The position numbers were made by a program, and so were the translations under genes. DNA of 64,000 bases. Origin: Gammaproteobacteria bacterium (GTDB lineage Bacteria; Pseudomonadota; Gammaproteobacteria; UBA6429; Thiohalophilaceae). Shown here in pieces: positions 55,808-64,000 of this stretch. The stretch is taken from assembly GCA_016194635.1 (NCBI GenBank), contig JACQBC010000011.1, positions 62,001-126,000 of the forward strand. The letters run 5' to 3'. The notes under the pieces are model-generated. The model worked only from the letters and a program-made list of their open reading frames with translations, was not told the DNA's origin and searched no databases. The stretch's first letter is position 1. Every line of letters begins with the position of its first letter.

Positions 55808-57832
55808 TTACCCTTTGGCTGCTGAGGTGGCGAGCAATTCATCCAAGAGCTGCTGTGCCACCACGGTATCTTGCAGCACTTGTTTTTGCCGTTGCCGATA
55901 GCGCCGATCCGACGCCGCGAGAAATCCGCCGATGGCCATTAATAGCGGCGCCAGCCAGATCCAACGTTGAAAGGGTTTGTAATAAATCCGCATCAGCCAG
56001 GCGCCATCGCCGGCGGAGCCGACCGGTTCACCCAAGGAAATGTATAGATCGCGCAATAAACTATCGTCGATGGCCGCCTCGGTCATCGGCATGGTTTGCA
56101 CCATATAAACGCGTTTTTCCGGATAGAGGGTAGTAATGTATTTATCCCCTTGGCTGACGCTTATTGTGCCGCGTTGGGCCATGTAATTCGGACCGCGTTG
56201 TTGCGCGACACCCTCAAAACGGAAATTATAACCGCCAATTTGCACCTGTTGACCAGGGGTCACCCGCATGTCGTCGTCGGTCTGGTAGGTATTGAGCACG
56301 GTCACGCCCGTAACAAAGACCGCAATACCAAAATGCCCCAATAACATGCCGTAATAACTCACCGGCAGGGCTTTGAGCGATTCCAGCGATAACTTACGGT
56401 GGCGAAATTTCTCCCGCACGCTGACGATCAGCCCGCTAAAAACCCAGATGCCGAGCATGATGCCCATGGCGGTCATGGCAAGACGGCCGTGCTTCGAGGG
56501 GGGTAACAACAGCAGGGCCAATACAAAACCCGCGGTGCTGACCCCCAGCGGTACGCGTAAGGTTTTAACCGTTTCCCACAGATTCTGCCCCTTCCAGCGC
56601 ACCAGCGGACCCAGCACAATAAGTAAAACCAGGGGGGTCATGAGCAGCATGAAGACCAGATTAAAATACGGCGGGCCGACAGAGATTTTTTCCCCGGTCA
56701 AGGCATCCAGGATCAGCGGGTATAACGTGCCGAGCAAAATGAAAAACGCGGTCACCACCAATAAGACGTTATTCATTAACATCAGGCTTTCACGTGAGAA
56801 CAGTTCAAAGTGGCCAATGGAGCGGATCTGGCCGCCGCGCCAGGCATACAAGGAAAGCGAACCGCCGATCACCACGCCTAAGAAAATTAAAATAAATAAC
56901 CCGCGTTCTGGATCCGTCGCAAAGGCATGGACCGAGGTTAATACTCCGGAACGTACCAAGAAGGTTCCAAGCAAGCTCAAGGAGAATGCAATGATGGCCA
57001 GCAATACCGTCCAGGCCTTAAAGGTGTCGCGTTTTTCAGTCACCGCAAGGGAGTGAATCAACGCCGTGCCCACCAGCCAGGGCATGAACGAGGCGTTTTC
57101 CACCGGATCCCAGAACCACCAGCCGCCCCATCCCAGTTCGTTATAAGCCCACCAACTGCCCAGGCCGATGCCGATGGTGAGAAACATCCATGCCACGGTG
57201 GTCCAGGGCCGTGACCAGCGCGCCCAAGTGGCATCCAGCCGGCCACTGATCAAGGCGGCTAAGGCAAAAGCAAAGGCCACCGAGAAGCCCACATAGCCGG
57301 TGTATAACATGGGCGGATGGATGGCCAAACCGGGGTCTTGCAACAATGGATTGAGTTCACGCCCTTGGAGCGGGGCGGGGAAGATCTCTTGAAACGGATT
57401 GGAGGTGAACAACAAGAAACAGGTAAAGCCGATGCTGATCATGCCCATAACGCTTAACACACGGGCGATATATTCTTCGGGCAGGCCGCGTGAGAAAAGT
57501 GTGATGGCCAAGGTCCAAACGGATAAAATGAATAACCAGAGTAATAACGATCCCTCGTGCGCTCCCCACACCGCGCTGAATTTGTAAATCCAGGGCATCT
57601 GGGTATTGGAATTTTGCGCGACGTACACCAAGCCGAAGTTATCGGTGAGAAAGGCGTAGGCCAGTGCCGCAAAGGCAATGGCCACCAACACAAATTGGGT
57701 TTGGCCGGCGGGACGGGCCAAGGCCATCCAGGCGCGATTACCGGTAAACGAACCGGCCATGGGTAAACTGGCTTGTAATAGCGCCACACCTAGGGTTAGC
57801 ACCAGGGCAAAATGGCCGATATCCGTAATCAT
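55808..57832 (-). CDS. ccmF: Haem lyase subunit CcmF
   Basis: CcmF joins haem to apocytochrome c in the inner membrane. The 674-residue protein has about 15 membrane helices and the tryptophan-rich signature WAYNELGWGGWWFWDPVEN, with conserved His residues in GAHEGSLLLW and elsewhere. A periplasmic domain precedes the last helix. The start overlaps the ccmE stop (ATGA). Full length. Confidence 0.95.
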   Translation of the reverse strand: MITDIGHFALVLTLGVALLQASLPMAGSFTGNRAWMALARPAGQTQFVLVAIAFAALAYAFLTDNFGLVYVAQNSNTQMPWIYKFSAVWGAHEGSLLLWLFILSVWTLAITLFSRGLPEEYIARVLSVMGMISIGFTCFLLFTSNPFQEIFPAPLQGRELNPLLQDPGLAIHPPMLYTGYVGFSVAFAFALAALISGRLDATWARWSRPWTTVAWMFLTIGIGLGSWWAYNELGWGGWWFWDPVENASFMPWLVGTALIHSLAVTEKRDTFKAWTVLLAIIAFSLSLLGTFLVRSGVLTSVHAFATDPERGLFILIFLGVVIGGSLSLYAWRGGQIRSIGHFELFSRESLMLMNNVLLVVTAFFILLGTLYPLILDALTGEKISVGPPYFNLVFMLLMTPLVLLIVLGPLVRWKGQNLWETVKTLRVPLGVSTAGFVLALLLLPPSKHGRLAMTAMGIMLGIWVFSGLIVSVREKFRHRKLSLESLKALPVSYYGMLLGHFGIAVFVTGVTVLNTYQTDDDMRVTPGQQVQIGGYNFRFEGVAQQRGPNYMAQRGTISVSQGDKYITTLYPEKRVYMVQTMPMTEAAIDDSLLRDLYISLGEPVGSAGDGAWLMRIYYKPFQRWIWLAPLLMAIGGFLAASDRRYRQRQKQVLQDTVVAQQLLDELLATSAAKG

Positions 57833-58296
57833 AATTTGTTTTTCTCCTTTACCATTTCATGTTGCGGCATGGCCCCGGATTTTTTCAGCGAAGCGGCAAC
57901 TTCCGGCGGCATGTAATTTTCATCGTGTTTGGCCAACACATCCTTGGCGGTGAAGACGCCGTTCGGACCGACCCTACCGTTGGCAATGATACCCTGTCCT
58001 TCACGAAACAGATCCGGCAGGATACCTCTGTACAACACGATCATTTCCTGTTTCAAATCGGTGATGGTAAAGCGCACCGTAACCCCGTCCGGATCACGGT
58101 GCAAGGAACCTTGTTTGACCAAGCCACCGGTACGAAAACTGCGCGTGCTCGGCGCCTTACCTTCGTGGACGTCGGTGGGGGTGTAGTAATACATCAAATT
58201 TTGACGGAAGGCCATCAGGGCCAGGGTCACGGCAACCCCTACACCAATGACCAAGGCGCTGACCAAGAGTAAACGACGACGACGTACGGCATTCAT
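57829..58296 (-). CDS. ccmE: Haem chaperone CcmE
   Basis: CcmE binds haem covalently in the periplasm and hands it to CcmF. The 155-residue protein has an N-terminal anchor (about 9-29), an OB-like beta barrel, and the haem-binding VLAKHDENYMP, with His124 and Tyr128. Its ATG overlaps the ccmD stop (ATGA), and its stop overlaps ccmF. Confidence 0.95.
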   Translation of the reverse strand: MNAVRRRRLLLVSALVIGVGVAVTLALMAFRQNLMYYYTPTDVHEGKAPSTRSFRTGGLVKQGSLHRDPDGVTVRFTITDLKQEMIVLYRGILPDLFREGQGIIANGRVGPNGVFTAKDVLAKHDENYMPPEVAASLKKSGAMPQHEMVKEKNKL

Positions 58297-58466
58297 GAGG
58301 CACCTCGATGTTCACGCCGCTTTTGCTGCGCGATATTGCGCAGCAGGCGGTGTTCTTTACGATACGACAGTATACCAATGCTGATCAGTACCACTGCCGT
58401 GACCACGTAACACCACCATATGAACGGCGTCCATTTGCCAAAATCCATCCACTCAGGCAGCGTCAT
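58293..58466 (-). CDS. ccmD: Haem exporter accessory protein CcmD
   Basis: A 57-residue protein read directly from the sequence. It begins MTLPEWMDFGKWTPFIWWCY, has one membrane helix (about 13-35) and ends with a basic tail (YRKEHRLLRNIAQQKRREHR). Size, topology and location between ccmC and ccmE identify CcmD, which releases haem-loaded CcmE from CcmABC. The start overlaps ccmC by 14 bases and the stop overlaps ccmE. Confidence 0.9.
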   Translation of the reverse strand: MTLPEWMDFGKWTPFIWWCYVVTAVVLISIGILSYRKEHRLLRNIAQQKRREHRGAS

Positions 58467-59208
58467 GTTGTGTGACCATTTCCTTGACCCAGCTGTTATT
58501 ACGCTCGCTCTCCAATAACAAACAGCGGGTGTTTTTAAACATCAATTGCGCATAAAAAAATGCAAACGCCAGCATCATCAAGTACAAAGGGTAACGCATG
58601 CTGGGGTAAATCGTCGCGGCAAATTGCATCCCTCTTGTGGTAGAACCCTGATGCAATGAAGTCCACCATTCCACCGAGTAGTGAATGATCGGTATATTCA
58701 CCACCCCCACCAACGCCAGTACCGCTGCGGCGCGCGCCGCACGGCGGCGATCCTCAAACGCGGCATTCAAGGCCATATACCCTAAGTACAAAAAGAACAG
58801 AATGAGTTCCGACATGAGGCGCGGATCAGTCCACTCCCAGTAGGTATCCCCCCACATGGTACGACCCCATAACGAGCCGGTGATCAAGGCGATAAAGGTA
58901 TACGAAGCGCCGATCGGCGCGGAGGCGGCGGCCACCAGATCGGCCAGTTTAATACGCCAAATCAATGTTACTGCCCCGGCCGCGGCGATAACCATATAGA
59001 TCGACATGGAAAACATCGCTGCCGGGACATGTATGTACATAATCCGCGAGGTGTCTGCCTGTTGGTAATCCGACGGCGCGTAAAACAATCCCCAGATCGT
59101 GCCCACTACAAAGCTAATCAAGGTTGCCACGGCGAGCCACGGTAATAGGCGACTGGACAGGCGATAGAAATACGGGGGTGAACCGAGTTTATGAAACCAA
59201 ACCCACAT
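58453..59208 (-). CDS. ccmC: Haem handling protein CcmC
   Basis: CcmC loads haem onto CcmE. The 251-residue protein has six membrane helices and the WWD-type signature WGRTMWGDTYWEWTDPR, with conserved His in YIHVPAAMFSM and PIIHYSVEWW. It is two bases after ccmB. Length and motif match the family. Confidence 0.95.
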   Translation of the reverse strand: MWVWFHKLGSPPYFYRLSSRLLPWLAVATLISFVVGTIWGLFYAPSDYQQADTSRIMYIHVPAAMFSMSIYMVIAAAGAVTLIWRIKLADLVAAASAPIGASYTFIALITGSLWGRTMWGDTYWEWTDPRLMSELILFFLYLGYMALNAAFEDRRRAARAAAVLALVGVVNIPIIHYSVEWWTSLHQGSTTRGMQFAATIYPSMRYPLYLMMLAFAFFYAQLMFKNTRCLLLESERNNSWVKEMVTQHDAA

Positions 59209-59210
59209 GC

Positions 59211-59879
59211 TTACTCCAAGCTAATACGTAGCGCACCTGCAACGGCTAACGGTGCCAAGGTTAAGGCTAACACGAGAATAGCACCCATAAAGAGTACCGG
59301 TCCACGGATCGATAATCCCAGGCTTGCATCCCAGACGGAACCCGCGCCAAAAATGAGCACTGGTATGTATAAAGGTAACACTAATAGGGATAAGAGCACA
59401 CCACCCCGGCGTAAACTTACCGTTAGGGCGACCCCAATCGCACCGATCAGGCTAAGCACCGGGGTCCCTAGCAGCAGGGTTACAACCAAAGCGCTGATCC
59501 CCTCGGCCGGCAGATTAAACATCAGGCCCAAAAGAGGGGCCATCACCACCAGGGGAATGCCACTGATTAACCAATGGGCCAGGATTTTCGTCAAGGCCAG
59601 TAGGGGTAAAGGCCAGGGGGAAAGCAAAATTTGCTCCAGACTACCGTCTTCCATGTCGGCGCGAAACATGCTGTCCAAGGATAACATCGAGGCCAGTAGC
59701 GCCGCGACCCAGATCACCGCAGCCCCCATCATCGGCAGAAATGGAGTCTCGGGTTTAAGGCCCATGGGAAACAGGCTCACCACGATCAAGAAAAAAATCA
59801 ATGGGTTTATGAGTTCGCTGGGCTGGCGAAACGCCAACAACAAATCGCGTTTAAGTAAAGTGAATAAGGCGTGGCGCAT
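59211..59879 (-). CDS. ccmB: Haem exporter permease CcmB
   Basis: A 222-residue inner-membrane protein with six hydrophobic helices, part of the CcmABCD complex that frees holo-CcmE with ATP energy. It begins MRHALFTLLKRDLLLAFRQP and has FRADMEDGSLEQILLSPWPL, typical of CcmB. It overlaps the ccmA stop by one base. Confidence 0.95.
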   Translation of the reverse strand: MRHALFTLLKRDLLLAFRQPSELINPLIFFLIVVSLFPMGLKPETPFLPMMGAAVIWVAALLASMLSLDSMFRADMEDGSLEQILLSPWPLPLLALTKILAHWLISGIPLVVMAPLLGLMFNLPAEGISALVVTLLLGTPVLSLIGAIGVALTVSLRRGGVLLSLLVLPLYIPVLIFGAGSVWDASLGLSIRGPVLFMGAILVLALTLAPLAVAGALRISLE

Positions 59880-60511
59880 TACTGGAGCGCCAACCGCTGG
59901 ATAGTGACCGCCTGCAGATTAACACTTTGATGCGAAGTCAGGATGACCAGCCCCCCCGTTTGTAGGTGTTGTACCAACAGGGCATTGAGCCTGTCCGTGC
60001 CGGCACGATCCAAGGCGGTGTACGGTTCGTCCAGAATCCATAGCGGGGTCTTAGTCAAGAGGAGCCGCGCCAGGGCCACGCGCCGCCGCTGACCCGCCGA
60101 CAGGGCGCGGCAGGGGGTGGTTTCAAACCCGTATAGGCCGATGTTATCCAGGGCTGACATCAAGGCGGGGGGGTGGGGTTGTTGCCCCAGCATCCCTTGC
60201 GCAAATGCCAGGTTTTCCAGGGGGCTGAGGTCTAATTTAAAACCCGGCAAGTGGCCGACATAACTGAGTTGGGTGTGATACCCCATGCTATCGGCGTTGA
60301 TCGGTTGCTGACACCAGAAAATATTACCGGCACTGGGCTCAAATAAGCCGCACAGGCTGCGTAACAAGGTGGTTTTACCGCTGCCGTTCGCTCCCTCAAT
60401 TTGCAGCAACTGCCCACTGCTGATGTGAAATGACAAATCCGTGAACAGAGTGCGGTTACCACGTTCACAACGGAGCTGCGAGGCATGCAAGGAATTTGAT
60501 TCGGTGGTCAT
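59879..60511 (-). CDS. ccmA: Haem exporter ATPase CcmA
   Basis: A 210-residue ABC ATPase. Walker A GANGSGKTTLLRSL, the signature LSAGQRRRVALARLLL, Walker B LWILDEPYTALD and the switch His in ILTSHQ. It powers release of haem-bound CcmE. The start at 60511 is preferred to one at 60532. First gene of the ccm operon, divergent from dsbA. Confidence 0.95.
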   Translation of the reverse strand: MTTESNSLHASQLRCERGNRTLFTDLSFHISSGQLLQIEGANGSGKTTLLRSLCGLFEPSAGNIFWCQQPINADSMGYHTQLSYVGHLPGFKLDLSPLENLAFAQGMLGQQPHPPALMSALDNIGLYGFETTPCRALSAGQRRRVALARLLLTKTPLWILDEPYTALDRAGTDRLNALLVQHLQTGGLVILTSHQSVNLQAVTIQRLALQ

Positions 60512-60718
60512 GGCGGCGCGTATTGTAGCCAAGCCTGGCGGGTTACCACAAACCGCCCGGTGTAGGTACAGATAAATTCGCTGCTATTGCCCTCACCCCA
60601 GGAAGCCCCTACGCTGTGATTCCGGTAGGCTCATCGCCTGAGTCTTGCGGTGCTCACCGGGGTGGAAACTTCCTATGATCATTGCATCTAAGCTAATAAC
60701 TGCATTAGGCTGAAATAT

Positions 60719-60744
60719 CACAACTCGAATACCCACAACTCGAA
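60719..60744 (+). repeat. Two direct CACAACTCGAA repeats ahead of dsbA
   Basis: The 11-base sequence occurs at 60719-60729 and 60734-60744, 15 bases apart, just before the dsbA ribosome binding site (GAAGGAAA). Could be a regulatory site or a chance slip duplication. Confidence 0.5.
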
Positions 60745-60755
60745 GGAAACTTACC

Positions 60756-61382
60756 ATGCGTGTACGATTTTTATCAGTTGCGTTACTGACGTGTTTTATG
60801 GCGGCTCCCAGCTTGCAGGCCGCCGATGAAGGCATAGAATATTTCCGCTTGGGCACACCGGTTCCCACCGCCCATAAAAACAAAGTCGAGGTCCTGGAAG
60901 CCTTTTCCTACGGTTGCCCGCATTGTGCTCACTTTGAGCCCATAGTGTCCGCTTGGAAAAAGAATCTACCGACGAATACTGAATTTGTGCGTTTCCACGT
61001 GATCTTTGAGGGCAATCCTGGCTGGGAACTGCTCGCACGTACCTATTACGCCGCCGAAGTAATGGGGGTGGTGGAAAAAATTCACAAACCGCTGTTCGCT
61101 GCTATCCACGAACAGAATCGCGATGTCAGCAGCGAGCAGAAAATCGCGGAGATTGTTGCGGAGCAGGGGGTCGACAAAAAGCAATTCCTCGATACCCTGC
61201 ATTCTTTTGCGGTGGATACTAAAATGCGCCGAGCGCGTGACCTCACCCAGCGTTATGGAATAGACGGCGTGCCCACCATGATTGTCAATGGAAAATTCCG
61301 TACCTCGGCCCGTTATGCCGGTGGCGAAGAGGCTATGTTAAAGCTTGTTGACGACCTGGTCTTACAGGAATTAAAGAAGTAA
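60756..61382 (+). CDS. dsbA: Periplasmic disulfide oxidase DsbA
   Basis: DsbA introduces disulfide bonds into exported proteins. The 208-residue protein has a signal peptide (1-22, ending LQAA), the CPHC active site at Cys54-Cys57 in YGCPHCAHF, and cis-Pro in GVPTMIVNGKF. A ribosome binding site GAAGGAAA precedes the ATG. It is divergent from the ccm operon, whose apocytochrome substrates it would also oxidise. Confidence 0.95.
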   Translation: MRVRFLSVALLTCFMAAPSLQAADEGIEYFRLGTPVPTAHKNKVEVLEAFSYGCPHCAHFEPIVSAWKKNLPTNTEFVRFHVIFEGNPGWELLARTYYAAEVMGVVEKIHKPLFAAIHEQNRDVSSEQKIAEIVAEQGVDKKQFLDTLHSFAVDTKMRRARDLTQRYGIDGVPTMIVNGKFRTSARYAGGEEAMLKLVDDLVLQELKK

Positions 61383-61520
61383 TGGATGCTTTTCGCCCGC
61401 AGAGGGCATTTGCCTTTCCCGGTTCGGTTACCTATCTTCAATCCTACGCAGTGAAGGTAAAGCCACGGGTGTCGCGCGCCGATAGCTGTCACACCATAAC
61501 ACGCGTCAAGGAGCCCGACC

Positions 61521-63155
61521 ATGAAAGCCGCTGAACTGTTCGTCCGGTGTCTGGAAAACGAAGCCGTGGAATATATCTTTGGTATCCCCGGCGAAGAAAA
61601 CCTTGACATGATGGATGCCCTACTGGACTCCAAAATTAAATTCGTGACGGTACGTCATGAACAAGGGGCCGCCTTCATGGCCGATGTGTATGGGCGGCTC
61701 ACCAGCAAGGCCGGGGTATGTTTATCAACCCTGGGGCCGGGGGCTACCAATTTGATTACCGGAGTGGCCGATGCCAATATGGATCACGCCCCGCTGGTGG
61801 CCATCGCCGGCCAGGCCAGCACCCAACGTCTACACAAAGAGTCGCACCAGGTGCTGGATTTGGAGGAAATGTTCCGTCCTATCACCAAGTATTCTTCACG
61901 TCTATTGACGCCCAATATCATCGCCGAGGTGGTGCGCAAGGCTTTCAAGGTATCGCAGACCGAGAAATTCGGCGCCGCCTTTATCGAATTTCCAGAAAAT
62001 ATTGCCGAGATGCACGTGGAGGATCAAACGCCTCTGCCGGCACGGTTTCCACACTCTCCCGAACCTCCAGGCGAACGTATCGATAAAGCCGCCGAGGCCA
62101 TCTCCAGCGCCAAAAACCCCATTATTCTGGCGGGGAATGGGGTTATCCGGAATAAAGCCTGGAAACAATTGGCTGAGTTTTCGCAGGAGCTGCGTATCCC
62201 GGTGGCCAATACCTTTATGGCCAAGGGAGTTATTCCCTTTAAACATCCCATGGCCCTGGGCAGCGCCGGCTTACAGGCCAAGGATTATGTGAGTTGCGGT
62301 TTTAGCCGGGCCGATGTGATTATCTGTGTCGGCTACGATTTGGTGGAATACCACCCGTATTTGTGGCACCCCACCAAGGACCGCATCATCATCCATATCG
62401 ACAGCGCACCGGCCGAAGTGGACGCGCATTACAACGTCAATATCGGGGTTATCGGCGACATCAAGCATTCTTTATTGCGGATCATGAAGGTAGCCAGTCC
62501 ACATACGGGTACGGCAATGCGGGCCTTGCGCGCGGCCTTGATCGAGGACATGAACCAGCACAAAGATGACAATTCCGTACCGGTCAAGCCGCAGAAGATC
62601 ATTTGGGATCTGCGCACCGCGATGGATCTGGAGGGGATCGCAATCTGCGATGTGGGCGCGCATAAGATGTGGATGTCGCGTATGTTCCGCTGCGAGTACC
62701 CCAACACCTGTATTATCTCCAACGGGTTTGCCAGCATGGGCATCGCCCTGCCCGGCGCGATTGCCGCCAAGCTGGCCTTCCCGGAACGGCAGGTGGTGGC
62801 GGTGACCGGTGACGCCGGATTTTTAATGAACGTGCAAGAAATCGAAACCGCGATGCGGATGAAAACCGCGTTTGTGATCTTGATTTGGAATGATTGCGGT
62901 TACGGCTTGATCGAATGGAAACAAATGAATTATTTTGGGCGTAAATCCAACGTCGATTTTACCAACCCGGATTTTGTTAAACTGGCCGAGTCGTTCGGGG
63001 CTAAGGGCTACCGGATCAGCCGCGGAGAGGATTTATTGCCTACGCTGAAACAAGCCCTGGCCGACAAGACGGTGAGTATTATTGATTGCCCAGTAGATTA
63101 CAGTGAAAACTTAAAACTCACCTCAAAACTGGGCGAGATGGTGTGCCCGATCTGA
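61521..63155 (+). CDS. AlsS-like acetolactate synthase, stand-alone catalytic subunit
   Basis: A 544-residue thiamine-diphosphate enzyme. The activating Glu is in VTVRHEQGAAFMADVYGR, and the cofactor motif runs GDAGF to N in ILIWNDCGYG. THQ-like KESHQVLDL and RPITKYS resemble catabolic AlsS, which makes acetolactate from two pyruvates without FAD or a small subunit. No ilvN-like gene or acetolactate decarboxylase is nearby, so an anabolic role cannot be excluded. AAGGAG precedes the ATG. It lies between dsbA and an EEP-family gene. Confidence 0.8.
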   Translation: MKAAELFVRCLENEAVEYIFGIPGEENLDMMDALLDSKIKFVTVRHEQGAAFMADVYGRLTSKAGVCLSTLGPGATNLITGVADANMDHAPLVAIAGQASTQRLHKESHQVLDLEEMFRPITKYSSRLLTPNIIAEVVRKAFKVSQTEKFGAAFIEFPENIAEMHVEDQTPLPARFPHSPEPPGERIDKAAEAISSAKNPIILAGNGVIRNKAWKQLAEFSQELRIPVANTFMAKGVIPFKHPMALGSAGLQAKDYVSCGFSRADVIICVGYDLVEYHPYLWHPTKDRIIIHIDSAPAEVDAHYNVNIGVIGDIKHSLLRIMKVASPHTGTAMRALRAALIEDMNQHKDDNSVPVKPQKIIWDLRTAMDLEGIAICDVGAHKMWMSRMFRCEYPNTCIISNGFASMGIALPGAIAAKLAFPERQVVAVTGDAGFLMNVQEIETAMRMKTAFVILIWNDCGYGLIEWKQMNYFGRKSNVDFTNPDFVKLAESFGAKGYRISRGEDLLPTLKQALADKTVSIIDCPVDYSENLKLTSKLGEMVCPI

Positions 63156-63199
63156 TTGTAGGTCCGGCCTTCATCCAGAATCTAGCATTGTGTTTAATT

Positions 63200-63976
63200 A
63201 TGAGCGGTCAACGATTACGGATCATGAGTTATAACGTGCAGGTGGGGATTAGCACCCGTTTCGCGCATCAATACATTACTAACAGCTGGAAACATGTTTT
63301 ACCGCATAATCAGCGCCTGTCGAATTTAGACAAGGTGGCGCAATTGATGAGCGGTTGTGATGTGGTGGGGTTGCAAGAAGTCGACGCCGGGTCAATGCGC
63401 AGTAATTACATTAATCTGGTGGAGTATCTGGCGCTTAAGGCCGGCTACCCTTATTGGTATCATCAGGTTAACCGTAATTTGGGGCGTATCGCGCAGCACA
63501 GCAACGGCCTATTGAGCCGTTTTCATCCCTCCCGGGTTGAGGACCTGTGTTTACCGGCGCTGATCCCCGGTCGTAACGCGATTGTGGCGCATTACGGCCA
63601 AGATCAACACAGCTTGGCGATTGTGATCGTACATTTGTCATTGAGCACGCGCGCGCGTTTACGCCAACTGGAATACATCAGTGAGCGGATCACAGGGCTG
63701 CGCCACGTGATCTTGATGGGGGATTTAAACTGCAAACCCGACAGTAAAGAAATGAATGTATTATTCCGCCGCACCCGCCTGCACGAACCCATCGAAGCGA
63801 CCATGACCTTCCCCAGTTGGCGGCCACAACACAATATTGACCATATCTTGGTCACCCCGGAGTTTAAAATCCATAAAGTCATGGCACTCGACCACGCCTA
63901 CTCGGACCACCTGCCCCTGTTGATGGAGATTGCCCTACCCGAAGGTATGGAGTTGACGCGCGCGGCGGCGGCTTAA
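63200..63976 (+). CDS. Endonuclease/exonuclease/phosphatase-family protein
   Basis: A 258-residue member of the DNase I-like EEP superfamily, probably cytoplasmic. Catalytic motifs: RIMSYNVQVG, GLQEVDAGS (metal Glu), VIVHLSLS (His), LMGDLNCKP (Asp and Asn) and YSDHLPLLM (Asp-His). The natural substrate could be DNA, RNA or a lipid head group. The start at 63200 fits the domain; a GTG at 63143 overlaps the acetolactate synthase gene. A similar gene follows dsbA in Pseudomonas. Confidence 0.85.
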   Translation: MSGQRLRIMSYNVQVGISTRFAHQYITNSWKHVLPHNQRLSNLDKVAQLMSGCDVVGLQEVDAGSMRSNYINLVEYLALKAGYPYWYHQVNRNLGRIAQHSNGLLSRFHPSRVEDLCLPALIPGRNAIVAHYGQDQHSLAIVIVHLSLSTRARLRQLEYISERITGLRHVILMGDLNCKPDSKEMNVLFRRTRLHEPIEATMTFPSWRPQHNIDHILVTPEFKIHKVMALDHAYSDHLPLLMEIALPEGMELTRAAAA

Positions 63977-64000
63977 ATCCGACTGTGGCCAACAGCACAA

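Overview
The window looks like chromosomal DNA of a gammaproteobacterium with a little over half G+C. The case rests on gene content and order: a Chp-type chemosensory cluster with Vfr-like and FNR-like regulators nearby; hisBHAF and hisIE followed by tatABC; divergent metE/metR; nrdAB of the Pseudomonas NrdB type; and polA-engB-cytochrome c5-cytochrome c4 followed further on by dsbA. I cannot name the genus. I saw no tRNA, rRNA, insertion sequence, prophage or CRISPR array.

Layout. 2-1423: 3' part of a PilZ-like gene that begins before the window. 1564-4034 (minus): two roadblock proteins, an MglA-like small GTPase and an unrecognised protein with a receiver-like N terminus. 4345-12022 (plus): a chemosensory pathway for type IV pili (PilG-, PilH-, PilI-, PilJ- and ChpA-like), followed by an orphan PhnD-like binding protein and two Crp/Fnr regulators (minus). 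14586-20652: histidine biosynthesis, a large inverted-repeat element, twin-arginine translocation and a small membrane protein. 20643-25349: LexA with a non-standard operator, small genes, a paralogue of the first gene, and a receiver/HD-GYP protein. 25662-33944: mnmG, a methyltransferase, a MocA-like nucleotidyltransferase joined to a GGDEF/EAL protein, a cytochrome c'-like protein, MsrB and a third Crp/Fnr regulator. 34383-38950: a three-gene set of periplasmic Cache-like protein, SLC13/DASS anion transporter and large PHP-type metallohydrolase behind a structured leader. 39018-46838: metE/metR, then a cobalamin riboswitch ahead of nrdA and nrdB. 47058-52961: DUF2782, LOG, polA, a probable small RNA at the spf locus, engB, cytochromes c5 and c4. 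53054-60511 (minus): the whole ccmABCDEFGHI operon. 60756-63976: dsbA, an AlsS-like acetolactate synthase and an endonuclease/exonuclease/phosphatase protein.

How the genes fit together. One theme is surface motility and its signals: the Chp pathway, a GTPase/roadblock module, a Vfr-like regulator whose cAMP pocket looks altered, and c-di-GMP proteins (HD-GYP, GGDEF/EAL, two PilZ-like paralogues). A second theme is respiration and redox: cytochromes c4, c5 and c'-like, the complete System I haem-attachment machinery, DsbA, Tat, MsrB and FNR. A third is B12: the riboswitch should control the B12-independent reductase NrdAB, and B12-independent MetE lies next door.

The best candidates for something not yet described are the GTPase/roadblock/pseudo-receiver operon divergent from the chemosensory genes, the Cache-DASS-PHP set, the LexA/operator pair, and the polA-engB intergenic RNA.
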